NCBI GenBank assembly: GCA_963693285.1
Contig: OY848920.1
Coordinates: 1,428,501 to 1,492,500, forward strand
Reading direction: 5' to 3'
Source of the DNA: Xestospongia muta
Lineage: Eukaryota; Porifera; Demospongiae; Haplosclerida; Petrosiidae
Length of the DNA stretch: 64,000 nucleotides
Part shown: piece after piece, positions 1-17,263 of the stretch
Numbering within the stretch: the first letter of the stretch is position 1
Layout of the letters: each line of letters begins with the position of its first letter
Translations under genes and position numbers: made by a program
The notes under the pieces: model-generated
Seen by the model: the letters and a program-made list of their open reading frames with translations, nothing else
Databases searched by the model: none
What the model was told of the DNA's origin: nothing

Positions 1-1391
1 TCATAGTCATGGAGTGGAGTATCAGTGTCTGTAAGAGGTGTGTTGTCACAATAAAGAACCTGCTCGTCAAAAGGCACATTTGTTAGTTTTTCCTTAAGAT
101 TAGGTAACTTTTCTGTCGTAGGATCTTCAATGTTTACTGTGATAGGGCTGTCTAGGTCTCCATTGATATTGATCACCCAGGGTTCCATGCTTACTTTTTC
201 GAGAGGAGTAAATGTAAGTGTACTATCTATGTAAACACCATCAATCTTTTGGAGATATTCAGTGATTTTTCTTTGATCTTTTCTTTCTTCAAGAACAATT
301 GCTCCGCTAATTAAGTAATGCTTAGACTCAACTGGATACCAAAATTTTTGGCAGACACATTCGCGTACCTTCTTCACAGTCCACGAATCGAGGTGACTTC
401 TAGGGATCGGAACTTTGATTTCCCTATCATTGTCTGTAGATTTGGCTGTGATAACTAGATCTGATGTTTTGACACGAACAGCTACGCCACTTTTTAAGCC
501 ATACTGATGAAGACATTCTGTATTGCTATCATCGAGTTCTGTTTCTCCATAGAAGAGGGACTGCTCGCTGACTGGTATGTTTGTCTCTGCTTGGATTTTT
601 TTCTTTAGGTCATTCACTGTGCACGTTTGAGGATCTTTTATACTCACTGGAATAGAATTTCTTATATCCCCACAAATAACAAGCACCCACGATCTCTTCA
701 AGTGAAGAGGTGTGTCACTGTTCATGCCAAGATAGTCTCGAATGTCTTTTTGTTCATCGTGCATCAGCTCATTGTTGTTGTAATACAGGGTCTGTTCATT
801 GACATGTATTCCAATCTTCTTTTTGATTTTTTCTTTGAGTTGGTCTGCAGTACAAGTCTCAGAATGCTTTATTTCTACTTGACAATTAACATCACCATCG
901 ATGTTGAGCACCCAAGTTCTCTTAAGGCAAAGACTTGTATTATTTTTCAAAAACGGATAATGATGAAGACGATTTTTGTCATTATGCTCTAGTTTAGTCA
1001 TTCCATAGTACAATGTATAGTCGCTGTCTCTCTCTTGTTGTTCTCTAATCATTTGATGGATCTTTTGCTTGAGATCTTTCACAGTAGATCTGTGAGCATC
1101 TATTTCCACTTCGATAGCTCTAGTTACATCCCCATGAATCGTAAGGGTCCAGGTTCTTTTTCGAAGAAGTACATGTGCATTGTCTGTTAATCCTTCGTAG
1201 TCAAGGAGTGGAATATCGGTATCTGTAAGAGGTACCTTGTCATAATAAAGAATCTGTTCATTAATTGGCAAATGTTTCTTTAGCTTTTCCTTAAGATTGG
1301 AAAGATTTTCTTTTGTAGGATCAATCTTTACTGAGATAGGGCTCTCCAGGTCTCCACTGACATTAATTATCCAGGGTTTAGGTGTAGCCAT
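1..1391 (-). CDS. Tandem ubiquitin-like domain protein (partial, runs off left edge)
   Basis: A reverse-strand open frame starts at ATG 1391-1389 and reaches the window edge with no stop, giving 463 codons with the 3' end missing. It reads as back-to-back ubiquitin-like (beta-grasp) modules at about residues 5-79, 80-158, 159-233, 234-308, a divergent one at 309-400, and a sixth from 403. Most open with a W-x-(I/L/V)-x-I-x-GD strand (WIINVSGD, WTLTIHGD, WVLNIDGD, WVLVICGD), followed by a Lys-rich helix such as NLKEKLKK and an LYY/LFY strand, as in the ubiquitin fold. Module 6 resembles module 1 much more than modules 2-5, so the array looks like a higher-order repeat. No module ends in Gly-Gly, so processing into free ubiquitin-like tags is not supported; a scaffold or binding role is a guess. 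No intron is seen. The sequence and fold pattern are clear; the function is unknown. Confidence 0.85.
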   Translation of the reverse strand, partial: MATPKPWIINVSGDLESPISVKIDPTKENLSNLKEKLKKHLPINEQILYYDKVPLTDTDIPLLDYEGLTDNAHVLLRKRTWTLTIHGDVTRAIEVEIDAHRSTVKDLKQKIHQMIREQQERDSDYTLYYGMTKLEHNDKNRLHHYPFLKNNTSLCLKRTWVLNIDGDVNCQVEIKHSETCTADQLKEKIKKKIGIHVNEQTLYYNNNELMHDEQKDIRDYLGMNSDTPLHLKRSWVLVICGDIRNSIPVSIKDPQTCTVNDLKKKIQAETNIPVSEQSLFYGETELDDSNTECLHQYGLKSGVAVRVKTSDLVITAKSTDNDREIKVPIPRSHLDSWTVKKVRECVCQKFWYPVESKHYLISGAIVLEERKDQRKITEYLQKIDGVYIDSTLTFTPLEKVSMEPWVININGDLDSPITVNIEDPTTEKLPNLKEKLTNVPFDEQVLYCDNTPLTDTDTPLHDY

Positions 1392-1980
1392 AGTAGCTGT
1401 TGCTGTCAGAAGAAATGACCGTAATTGTGAATAAATACTTTTTGTCAGGAATGCATTGAAATTATTAGGTGTGGTTACTACTGTTGCTATGGTTTGTTAA
1501 TAATTTTGTGTTGCAGCCTCATAAGATTTCAGACAGAGCTTATTAGCACATTTTCACTAACTTAACGTAATTATGTATTTAATTTGATTCATAGCTTGGT
1601 GGCATGTGAATTGGTTGTATAATATTGCATTTTCACACATCTAACACTCTTGTATCTAAACCAATTATGTTAAGGAAATGTGAAGGAAATCAGTATGATA
1701 CTTAACACCAAGTCACAACTGCTATGAGTACTGATAAGTGACTTGTTTGTCTTCTGGTAATCATATTATCTACATTGCACATGTAATAATATATGTACAT
1801 ATACTATATCTATATGTGTATTGTGACAAAGAAAAAAGTAATTTATTGTTCAAATTCACCAAACTGTACAAAATTAAAACTAAAGTCAGCAAATAGTATT
1901 AAAATGTATTCAGCAAATAGTGTTAAAATTGTTTACACGAAGGGGCTATAAGATACATTTCAATAGCAAATCACACATAT
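1392..1980. other. Intergenic, 5' flank of the ubiquitin-like gene
   Basis: No gene seen. This is the presumed promoter side of the reverse-strand ubiquitin-like gene. About 1490-1710 is repeated in degraded form at about 2200-2360, including a shared block around a 'gcagcctcataagatttcag' core, which marks an old duplication of this gene's 5' flank. Confidence 0.6.
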
Positions 1981-2153
1981 TTAAGTCTGTTTAGTAGTAG
2001 TAACGCAGCAGCTATCTTTAATATCATTTATAGATTTCAATTCAGAAATGCCACTGCCAAATATTCTTGTCTTTTGGACATAAAGGGTGTCGCTACTTGT
2101 TCCTTTGCAATTGCTAACTACTTTCACTAATTTCTCCAGGTTCTTTTCATCTG
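1981..2153 (-). pseudogene. Ubiquitin-like module fragment
   Basis: The reverse strand from 2153 down to a TAA at 1983-1981 is open and reads like the second half of one ubiquitin-like module, with a helix-type stretch KNLEKLVKVVSNC, a strand 'TLYVQKTRIF' and a Ubl-like tail. No ATG lies in frame just upstream. The sequence to its right (about 2200-2360) matches the 5' flank of the full ubiquitin-like gene at 1490-1710. I infer a sister copy that has lost most of its body. It could instead be the last exon of a gene whose other exons I cannot see, since an AG acceptor lies at about 2152 on this strand. Confidence 0.5.
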
Positions 2154-2780
2154 AATATATATGATGATGGATGAAGGTGGATCTACTATCTCATCTATGG
2201 TTTCTTAATAATTTGGTGTTGCAGCCTCATAAGATTTCAGACATAGCTTGTTAGCATATTTTCACTAACTTAATTATGTATTCACATGTTTATACTAATG
2301 TAATGATGTAACCCAATATGTCAAGGAAATATGGAGGAAATCATAAGGTACTCTACAGGGTAATATTGGAGCCCCATAAAGTTTAATTGTTATGGTTTTA
2401 TCAACATCTGAACATCATATGGAAAAATTATTAAGGAACTCACCCAGTAGAATATTCAGGTCTTGTTGTTAGTATATGTTTCAAAATAATTAAATACTCT
2501 GTTTAGCAACATTCTAATTTTGTGCCATTCTTTTGGTGTCAGTAGTGTTCACATAATTATCTTCTAAATCATCTTACTTCTATGTACACATTAATATGGT
2601 TTTCTGTGATTTAATCAACCTGTAAAATTTTCTTGACCAAAATTTAGAATTGCAAATATTTTAAAAAGTACACTACTAATTTATGTCATGGCATTAATTA
2701 CAAGTAAATCCGATATTTATCTCTATAATTAGTGAAGTCGGATTAGACAAGCTTGTTATGAACTGTCTTTACATCCACAG
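2154..2780. other. Intergenic or intronic, no exon recognised
   Basis: Contains the second copy of the ubiquitin-like gene 5' flank (about 2200-2360). The missing 5' exons of the MRH receptor gene would be expected here or further left, but I found no coding stretch with a matching splice phase. Confidence 0.4.
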
Positions 2781-8355
<5,575 letters not shown>

Positions 8356-9208
8356 CTATAGTTGAAACTGGTTCTGTAAACATTCCCAAATTAAATTGTA
8401 TTGCTGGTAATATTAATATTGATGCCTCAATTATGAGTTTTACTTAGAAAATGAATATATTTCATTGTATTCTTGCTTTTCTTGTTCGATTAAGTTTTTT
8501 TGCAAATTGTCTTTATAAAAAGTTAATTTATAAGGAATATTATGTATAGCAACTTAAAATAAATATAGTTTATATATTGAAAGTAAAGTGGTTTCTTTAT
8601 CAAAACAAAGGTGGGTATTTAACTAGGAAACCTATATATGCAGTGTACTTGTAATATATGATGCATGTGTGACATATGTACATTCTATAACTGTATAGAG
8701 AGATATATTATGAGTATATACAGTATAATATATATTTGTCTTAACAACAGGTTAAATTAATATAAGAGCTAATAGTAGAGTTGTCAGGTGTAACCACAAG
8801 CTTACATACAACAGCAATAAGACATATGTTACAAATTTTTGTGTTTACTTAAATATCTAAGAAACTGATAGCATCTACAAACTTCCTGATGGTATAAACA
8901 AATTTTTACTTCATTACTTTTAAACACATACCTTGTGAATAATGATGTGCCTTATTTAAACTTAAGAATTCATTAAAGTGAATGAATAATCTGTCTACCT
9001 AGCTACCACACAATGTAGTCTTTTGGATGCAGACTATAATGAGCTTGTCAACTTATAAATGTGTAGATCTGATCTCTTTTGTTTACTTATCTACATATTT
9101 ATCTATATACTAGTTTAATGCAGGTGTTAACAGGTTTAAAATTATTGTTTAATGAAATTTCATGTGCTACAAAAACAAACCAAAAGAAACCTAAAAGTGT
9201 CACTACAT
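8356..9208. other. Intergenic, convergent 3' ends; source of a duplication
   Basis: Lies between the 3' end of the MRH gene (forward) and the 3' end of a transporter gene (reverse). An AATAAA at 8558-8563 is a plausible poly(A) signal for the MRH gene. About 8557-9208 is repeated at 11397-12060. No gene seen. Confidence 0.7.
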
Positions 9209-10441
9209 TCATAACCTTAAAATAGCGTATTGTTGACCATCATCTCCAATAGAGTCAGTTAAATCATCAGGTTGAGCATCATTTTCTCCGAGCAATCTTT
9301 GACGATCATTGCCATTGCCATTAATGACTCCATAGTTGTACCATCTCCATAACCAAAGCCAAATGGGTTGAAAAGCAGTAATGTAATAGACAAATGTACC
9401 AGCTACAATTGCAAAATAACCTAAAATATGAAAGCCTAGCATGTGTTTCCAGTCTCTTAAACGAAAAATGGGCAATGCAAATGAAGAAATCCAAATAAAC
9501 AATGTTCTTGAACTGTCAAGCACAATGCGAGATGAAGCATTCCATTTTCTTGTAACTGTCAGTCCAGCAAAATTATAAACGGCAATGCTTAAAACAGAAC
9601 CTATGCATACTGTCATCAATAAAGGACTTTCCAGCATCATTGAAAAAGCATCAATAGCATCTTCAAAGCGATGTGTGTAATTTTCTTGTACACTTGTGGT
9701 AGAGATATCCCAGGGAATATAATACATTGGTATGAAGGCAGCAGACATTATTATGAAACCAAACAAACCTTCCCAGCCAGCTGCTTTAAGTGGATCAACG
9801 TTGAACTTCTTTAAAAGCTTTTCTTCAGCAATTACTTGTATAGCTGTCAACAGTTGACTTACAAGAACTAATGCATCACCAAGGATGGCTTTCCTATTTG
9901 AGTTATCATTACTCTCAAAATCACCACATGCTATCACTATAAGTCCAGTTGTGATGGTCACCATTCCAATCCAGTGATGAGCACGTAGCATTGTCCTCAA
10001 AACAAGTACTGAGAACAATCCAGTAAACAGAATTAAACTGCTACGAATCATTTGAAAGCTAGCAGCTGAAATCATATGTAAACTGATGTAAAGTAAAGAT
10101 GTTGACAAGAGATCTAAAACAGCTGGTAGTATCCATATTAATGGAGTTGACTTTTCTTTTTCTTGCTCACCCTCTGGAAGGTTATAACGATGATGATATT
10201 TATTAATATAGTATATAGCTTCATAAGCAAACAGACACATAATTTCTCCAATAAACATTAAATTGGTTTGGAAGAATGGATGATGAAAGTTGTGACTCAC
10301 AGTTGGGTTAGTGCCATCAGCACATTGTAGATCTGCCCATTTAGCAAAGAGTGTGTTAGTTGTTCCAGTAGTTAGAAATATGACTACTATGACAAACTTG
10401 AAAGCTTTCTGGTTGAAATATTGGACATTCCACAGAGGCAT
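9209..10441 (-). CDS. SLC35F6-like transporter, paralogue A
   Basis: An intronless reverse-strand gene of 410 residues from ATG 10441-10439 (MPLWNVQYF) to TGA at 9211-9209. It is a hydrophobic, multi-helix protein of the drug/metabolite transporter (EamA-like) fold. It matches the SLC35F6 pattern: an N-terminal helix with TTNTLFAKWAD, HPFFQTNLMFIGE, a mid-section KKFNVDPLKAAGWEGLFGF, and VTRKWNASSRIVLDSSRT near the C-terminal helices. The family's length is about 370-400. Human SLC35F6 has been linked to lysosomes and mitochondria, and its substrate is not firmly established. The soluble C-terminus carries DRQRLL, a [DE]xxxLL-type endolysosomal sorting motif, then acidic residues. It is the leftmost of a five-gene local family. 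The lack of introns next to intron-rich neighbours suggests an ancestral retrocopy followed by tandem duplication. Confidence 0.88.
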   Translation of the reverse strand: MPLWNVQYFNQKAFKFVIVVIFLTTGTTNTLFAKWADLQCADGTNPTVSHNFHHPFFQTNLMFIGEIMCLFAYEAIYYINKYHHRYNLPEGEQEKEKSTPLIWILPAVLDLLSTSLLYISLHMISAASFQMIRSSLILFTGLFSVLVLRTMLRAHHWIGMVTITTGLIVIACGDFESNDNSNRKAILGDALVLVSQLLTAIQVIAEEKLLKKFNVDPLKAAGWEGLFGFIIMSAAFIPMYYIPWDISTTSVQENYTHRFEDAIDAFSMMLESPLLMTVCIGSVLSIAVYNFAGLTVTRKWNASSRIVLDSSRTLFIWISSFALPIFRLRDWKHMLGFHILGYFAIVAGTFVYYITAFQPIWLWLWRWYNYGVINGNGNDRQRLLGENDAQPDDLTDSIGDDGQQYAILRL

Positions 10442-11083
10442 AATGAAATACAAGTAAATCAAAAATTATACAAAATACAACTTCCAGATATCATACACAC
10501 TAGCAATAATTAACATATTCATACTTGCATTGCTTGACCCATCCTACAAGGTATACACCTCCCAACTATAGTTGTATAAAGGTAATTATTAGTAATGGTA
10601 GTTGATGTGTTGTTCTGTTTTGTGTGTAAGTCCATTACCTCTTTTTGTTGACAGAAAATTTATAAGCAATGTGCATTGATCTGTTCCTTTGTTTAGTTAC
10701 ACACTGTACTACCTTTCCTGTTTAGTGTATATTTCATCTCATGTACATGCTAGCTCAAAGTAACCAATAAATTAACCATTACTTTTACAAGCTCTAGATC
10801 TTGTCTGTTCTTTGAATAAATAACAAAGAACATAATCAATGTGCTTCTACCTTCTAGTTGAACAACTTCTGTTACTGGTTTGATGTAAAGTTTAACTTCC
10901 AGCTACTTGTATTGTTCCTCTAATGTAACGTGATTGAATTCTTATTTATTCTAGATTGGAAAGCCATTGTCATATATTATCAATTCAACATGTACTTACA
11001 AAAAATTGTTTTTGATACAAATTCTAATTATATGTCTAACTTATGAAAAATAATGTGTGCACATGTACATCTAGGGGAGGACA
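10442..11083. other. Duplicated intergenic block
   Basis: About 10555-11083 is a close copy of 16741-17263, the 3' flank of transporter paralogue B, including the shared stretch beginning 'attagtaatggtagttgatg'. No gene seen. Confidence 0.7.
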
Positions 11084-11396
11084 TTAAATTCTTGAAGCAC
11101 GTGGATACAACAGATTGCCATCATCTCAAGCATCATACTGGTTTGTTGAATCATCACTTAATAGTTGTGTATTACTAACAGACTTCACCTTGTATATTAT
11201 ATACATCATTGCCACTCGCAGTATATTTTCTTATCAACCAGCGAATAGAGGGCATGAAGATTATGTCATAATATATAAAAGTACCAACAATAAGTATAAG
11301 ATAGCCTACTGGCTGAAATGGTTGAGCCTTTTGCCAGTTTGGTAGATTAATTGAAATTGCCCAAATAAATATAGTTTGAATGCTGTCAAGAACAAT
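11084..11396 (-). pseudogene. 3' fragment of an SLC35F6-like gene
   Basis: The reverse strand encodes only the last ~100 residues of a transporter paralogue (IQTIFIWAISINLPNWQKAQ, then YDIIFMPSIRWLIRKYTA), matching paralogue B. Upstream homology stops abruptly at 11396, where sequence matching 8557 onward takes over. About 22 bases are missing near 11185 compared with B, shifting the frame and removing the region holding B's EQRSLL motif; a TGA also replaces a CGA codon further on. A dead fragment left by a mosaic duplication. Confidence 0.85.
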
Positions 11397-12064
11397 AAAT
11401 AAATATAGTGTATAGTGAAAATAAAGGGGTTTCTTTATCAAAACAAAGGTCGGTATTTAATTAGGAAACCTATATATGCAATGTACTTGTAATATGTGAT
11501 GCATGTGTGACATATGTACATTCTATAACTGTATAGGCAGATATATTATGAGTATATACAGTATAATATATATTTGTCTTAACAACAGGTTAAATTAATA
11601 TAGCTAATAGTAGAGTTTTCATATGTAACCACAAGCTTACATACAATAGCAATAGGACACATGTTACAAAATTTTGTGTTTACTTAAATATCTAAGAAAT
11701 ACATAATCTCTATACTGATAGCATCTACAAACTTCCTGATGGTATAAGCAAATTTTTTCTTTATTACTTTCAAACACATACCTCACAAATAATGATGTGC
11801 CTCATTTAAGCTTAAGAATTTGCTAAAGTGAATAAATAATCTGTCTACCTAGCTACCACACAATGTTGTCTTTTGGATGCAGACTTTAATGAACTTATCA
11901 ACTTATAAATGTGTAGATCTGATCTCTTTTGTTTACTTATGTACATATTTATCTATATACTGGTTAATGAAGGTGATAACAGGTTTAAATTTGACATTTA
12001 TTGTTTGATGAAATTTGATGTGCTATAAAAACAAAGCAAACAAAAGCCTAAAAGTGTCACTAGA
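11397..12064. other. Duplicated intergenic block
   Basis: A close copy of about 8557-9208 (3' flank of transporter A), joined directly to the fragment on its left. No gene seen. Confidence 0.75.
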
Positions 12065-12165
12065 TTCATGGCCTTAAAATAGTATATTGTTGGCCGTCAT
12101 CTCCAATAGAGTCAGTTACATCATCCCGGTCATGCATCATTTCTCCAAGCAATTAATGTTCGTTC
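12065..12165 (-). pseudogene. C-terminal scrap of transporter paralogue A
   Basis: Matches the last ~33 codons of the gene at 9209-10441, including the run that encodes QYAILRL, with small indels. It is the end of the 11397-12165 duplicate and has no transporter body attached. Confidence 0.7.
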
Positions 12166-12625
12166 CATACTTATACAAACCACCCAACCAAACCACAATC
12201 GTTCAAAAGCATACCGTATAGACAAACATTCAAGAAAAGACAAGGTCAGTGAATTATCCCATAATTTAGCTGATAGCTAAAAACAATCCAGAAGAAATGT
12301 TCTCCTCAGATCATTGTAGCTATAGAGTACATTATGCACTGATATTGTAATAGCTGTTATGTATCATTAGGACACTACATCAGCAACTTCAACAGTTTCC
12401 TCAACACCACTGCCGACTGATCTTTGATATCTCTCTTTTTCAACACCCACACAATTGCAAGTGTATATTGTATTTTCTGTACAGTAAACAATGTTCTTAA
12501 TATTGTAAAGAAAAAAAAACATACAATTATTAGAATTTGTTAACACACAAGCTTACAATTTCATTATATTACAATATTTAATAATTAAATTAACAAAAAC
12601 ATGTTTTCTTGTCATCACTCAGACA
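12166..12625. other. Intergenic, nothing recognised
   Basis: AT-rich spacer beyond the 3' end of the reverse-strand NLR gene. No coding or repeat structure recognised. Confidence 0.5.
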
Positions 12626-15600
12626 TTATATGTTTTCATCTTCACTGCTTAAGTATTCTGTTATTTCTTCTTCGTTACTTGAGTAGCAGAAGCTATTGCA
12701 ATCTTCAATATCTTTAAAACAGAGTTTAAGCTTTAAAGCACCTTTCATCTTTCGCTTTTTATTAACTGAGCCAAGATATTGTTTTAACTCAGTCTTCATT
12801 TCATCATCACTTTCTGGTATATTGAATTTTATAAATGAAAGAGACGACGTTTCAACAAATGAGTCAAGCATATGATGAAAAATGTCTGACTCTGAGTCTG
12901 TGCATAGATTTAAAACTTCAGTCCCACTAAGGGTTAAATGTGTCAACTTGGAAGTTTGCAGTAAAATGTTTGCTAAAGCTAAGGAACTTTCAGCTTGCAT
13001 GTCACTGCCAGCTACAGCAAAATGTTGAATCAAACACGAATCATTTCCTAAAATTTGAATGATTGCAGCTAGACCATTGTCTGTCATATTGTTATATGAT
13101 ATATTTAATTTCTGAATAGGTGAGTTAGTAAGAAGATCATAGATTGGCTCTATAAGGGAGTCAGTCATGTTAATATTGCAACTGTTTATATCCAAGTACT
13201 GAAACACTTGATTCAAAGACAAGGCAGAAAATAGAATTCCTGCTCCATCACTACCGATTGGATTAGAACCTAAAAGTAGCTTTTTTATGTTACTATTTGA
13301 TAGAGATGAAGCTAAATATGCAGCACCAACTTCAGTGATGTCATTTTCAGACAAGTCCAAAAATTCTAACTTGCTTTCTTGGCCTAAAGTCTCAGCTAAA
13401 AACAGTACACCATCATCACATAGTTGACAGCTTGCTACACGTAGATCAATAAGTGTTGGACATATCTTTAGCATTTCTGTTATATGATATGCACCAGTGG
13501 TACCAATGGGATTATAACTTAGGCAAAGATGTGTTAATTGGCAATGTTTACTTATCATACTGCAGAGGAGCTCTACAGATGTAAGGTTATTAGAAGCTAC
13601 ACTAAAAGCCTTCAAATTTATCAAACTAGGTAACATTTTGATTATATGCTGCAGGCCTTCATCGCAAAGGTTATTGCTAGATAGCTCAATTAATTCACAG
13701 TTTTTTAATGACGATACTAATTTACTTAGTTCATGCGCACCTTCTGCCTTTAGCTTGTTTAGCTGAATAAATAATTTTCGTAAGTTCACTGTATTTCTTT
13801 TTGACTTCATAATTTGGTAACGAAAAACTCTGAGGTGATTAGCTTCAATTCTACAATTAGTAAGCATTAGTGTAAATGGTTCGATTGCATTCTTAAGAAA
13901 GAAACCAATTGATATCATATCCAATTTTTTAAAATCAAAATTACGAAGAAACAAGCCTCCTTTGCATAGGTTCAAGATAAGTGTACAAAAGTTATTCTTT
14001 TTAAATTCATACGCACACTTTAGGAACAAAAGAAGGTCCCTACTCTCAAATCTATATGGAGTTACCTTCACTGTGTCAGAAAACATGTCACCTAAGACTG
14101 TACTAGGTCCCTGTAATGTTACCTGATTTTTATGTGCATTAACATCATAATGATCATTTAATGTACTTACATCTTCACGAGTAGAAGATTCAAAATGAGA
14201 GGAAACTACATCATTAATGTCTTTTGAAGTAGAAACAGACATTGTATCATTTACAAAGCATGGCTCGATTGAAATTGAACCAACTTGAGTAGTAGTATCA
14301 GACACTGCTGCATCAGTGTCAAAACTAACTTCTATAGGCATGCATCGGAAAGACAGCTCATCTATGTCAGAATCACTACTCTCAATTTGGTCAACATCTG
14401 ACAACAAAGAGTCATTTGATGAAAGTACATCATTAAACTGAGATAAAGAGTGAAAATGTTGACACACTATATCCACAAATCCTGACTCCTGTAAATTAGT
14501 AAATGAGCACAAACCACAGTAAAATTGCCATACGGAATAGAATGGAACTAAACTAATATAAGTACGGATGTACTTATTTTGCTCTTCTGCTTTAAGTGAT
14601 GTCAGAAAATATGCTGCAAGATACTGTTGAACTGACGAATGAAGAAAATGAAAGGACATCTTAATACCAGTGGAATGAAAAATTTGCTGTGCCTGTAAAA
14701 TACCCAAGCGATCAATTTCAATTAATGCTTTACTTGAACGTAATACGCTATGTACTTCATCTTTTGAGTATGTATGCTTTTCTGCCCATAACCCTCTAAA
14801 TGCTAGTTCAGATAAACTAGTGAAGAGCTCGAGTATCTCTTTTGGGAGATCACAAAGACTACCTAATTCATCAATATCACCACCTCCCTCTAAACGTAGT
14901 TGCAAGTTACGAAGTAAACTATTTAAAATGAAAATCTGATAAAATTCGGTGAGTGTTCTGGGAAGCTTTTTCTTTTGGCCAAAAACGTAAGTAACAATTG
15001 CACAGTGTATAGGAATATAACACATACTTTGTATATCAGGTCGAGTTTCCAACTGTTTTAGAAGAGTTTTAGCTTCTGTAGGATTCCGCATAAATGCTTT
15101 ACTTATATAATCAACTACATTGTCATCAGAAAAGCCAGTAATTTCAAAACAGCGGTTAAAGAAAGTATGTTTCAGTTTGAAAGATTTGCCCATTTGAAGA
15201 GGACGAGTGGTTACAATATACGATGCTTTAGGGAGCTTTTTTCCTTTTATAAGGTCAAGAAGAAAAGTAACTTTATCTTTATTAACATCTTGTGGGATTT
15301 CATCCCAACCATCAAAAATAAAAAGAATGCCTTCTCCACTTTCTTCACATAAAGCTTTAGCTGTTTTCATTTTAATGTCATAACTATCATGCATTATTAA
15401 ATCTGAAACAGAAGCAACATCAGACTCTATGAGGTCACTCAATGACCAACGGACGATTCCTTTAAATTGTTGCAAGGCAGAACCTGATGCCCATTTTTGG
15501 CAAAGAGTATAAGTAAATGTAGTTTTACCAATTCCAGGTGCTCCTTCAATTAATATAGTTTTAACGTTTTCTATTAAAATAGACTTACCAAGCAGTTCAT

Positions 15601-16162
15601 TCATTGGAACGCATGGTCTTGATGAAAAGGCTCCATTAACATCACCAGCCAACATGTGTTTGGCTTTTTTTTTAACATCATCTTCAGTGTCATAATAATC
15701 TGATGTAATCTCAGAGAATATTAAAGGAATGTACTCATTGGAATGAACTGGAGGCCATTGTTCATATGCATCCAACTTTCTGTGGTATAATGCTTTAAGA
15801 AAACTGCAATATGGTGACCACACAGAAATACTTCCTCCATATTCTAAAATGAAAAGTAATATTGGTTATGAACAATGATCCTATGTACATAACAATAATA
15901 GTTTCGTAATACATAAGAATTTATGTCTGACAAACTGTGAATAATGCCAAACTGGTTGTGAGGTTGAACTGATGAATGGCTTGTCAAAGCTATACTATAT
16001 ACTAGTAGTTCTTTGGGACATAACCTACATTATCAATTTACTCTATCAGATATGAACTTAGTTAAAGGATTGCCATTAATATAATATATATTATTGACAT
16101 AGCTACATAATACAGTTCAATTTTCCTCTGATTAAATTAAACATGAAATCAAAAACTTGTCA

Positions 16163-16210
<48 letters not shown>

Positions 16211-16652
16211 CATTTATACCTTCAACTTCTGCCAATGCTTGAAAAGTTCCAGGATCATGCAATAAATCTAAAGAATAAGATACAATATTACATTTAGTTT
16301 AAACAAATAATGTTAAGTAAAAGCTGAAATTCAAGTTACCTTGGTAAGTCAATTCCAGTTGTTCAGAAAGAGCTGTACAAGTAGCACCACCAATTTCTTT
16401 TAGAATTCCTAACAGGCTATTAAATACAGTTTTGTTGAGTGTAATACTAGCAACGAGTGAGTCTACCAAAATACGTAGACGGTCAGACCCTGTCATGGAG
16501 CTTGCTCTGTCAGTTACTAGTCTGTACGTTTCACCTGAGATAATTTCAGTACTAAGCAATTTGACAGCAAAGTTGAATGGGTCAAGGGTTGATTCAATGA
16601 TCTTGTCATAATTTTTCCTTAAAGCTCGAACATAAAGCGACTGCTTCGCCAT
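12626..16652 (-). CDS. NLR: CARD-like / NACHT / leucine-rich repeat protein
   Basis: Three exons on the reverse strand: 16652-16340, 16267-16220 and 15843-12626, phases 1 and 1, 1192 residues, start ATG at 16652 (MAKQSLYVRALRKNYDKI). Residues 1-104 form a helical CARD-like death-fold domain. A NACHT NTPase follows with Walker A GAPGIGKTT near 221-229 and Walker B LFIFDGWDE near 294-302, then winged-helix and helical NACHT-associated regions (LHSSVQQYLAAYFL near 523). About 610-745 is an unusual acidic, Ser-rich insert. About 790-1130 holds ribonuclease-inhibitor-type leucine-rich repeats, then a Lys/acidic tail. NLRs are cytosolic sensors that oligomerise on activation and recruit partners through the N-terminal death fold; the neighbouring CARD genes are possible partners (inference). 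It sits inside the transporter cluster. Confidence 0.92.
16167..16209. repeat. (TA)n microsatellite
   Basis: TA dinucleotide run inside the second intron of the NLR gene, next to the exon 16220-16267. Confidence 0.95.
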
Positions 16653-17263
16653 ATTTAACTGTGGAAGCGTACAAAAGAAACAGGAAGTAGGCGCAACATT
16701 ACTACACAAAATAACTAACTGACATTAATTATAGATCTAATTGTATAAACCAGTAGTTATTAGTAATGGTAGTTGATGTGTTGTTCTGTTTTGTGTGTAA
16801 GTCCATTACCTCTTTTTGTTGACAGAAAATTTATAAGTAATGTGCATTGATCTGTTCCTTTGTTTAGTTACACACTGTACTACCTTTCCTGTTTAGTGTA
16901 TATTTCATCTCATGTACATGCTAGCTCAAAGTAACCAATAAATTAACCATTACTTTTACAAGCTCTAGGTCTTGTCTGTTCTTTGAATAAATAACAAAGA
17001 ACATAATCAATGTGCTTCTACTTTCTAGTTGAACAACTTCTGTTATTGTTTTGATGTAATAAAGTTTAACTTCCAGCTACTTGTATTGTTCCTCTAATGT
17101 AACGTGATTGAGTTCTTATTTATTCTAGATTGAATTAGAAAGCCATCATCATGTATTATTAATTCAACATGTACTTGCAAAAAAATTGTTTTTGATACAA
17201 ATTCTAATTATATGTCTAACTTATGAAAAATAATGTGTGCACATGTACATCTAGGGGAGGACA
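16653..17263. other. Intergenic between NLR and transporter B
   Basis: Holds the NLR promoter region and the 3' flank of transporter B. About 16741-17263 is the partner of the duplicate at 10555-11083. No gene seen. Confidence 0.65.

Noticed and set aside
627..992. 121-codon forward open frame
   Set aside because: It is the antisense shadow of the tandem ubiquitin-like gene, whose reverse-strand frame is open over the whole region and has clear module repeats.
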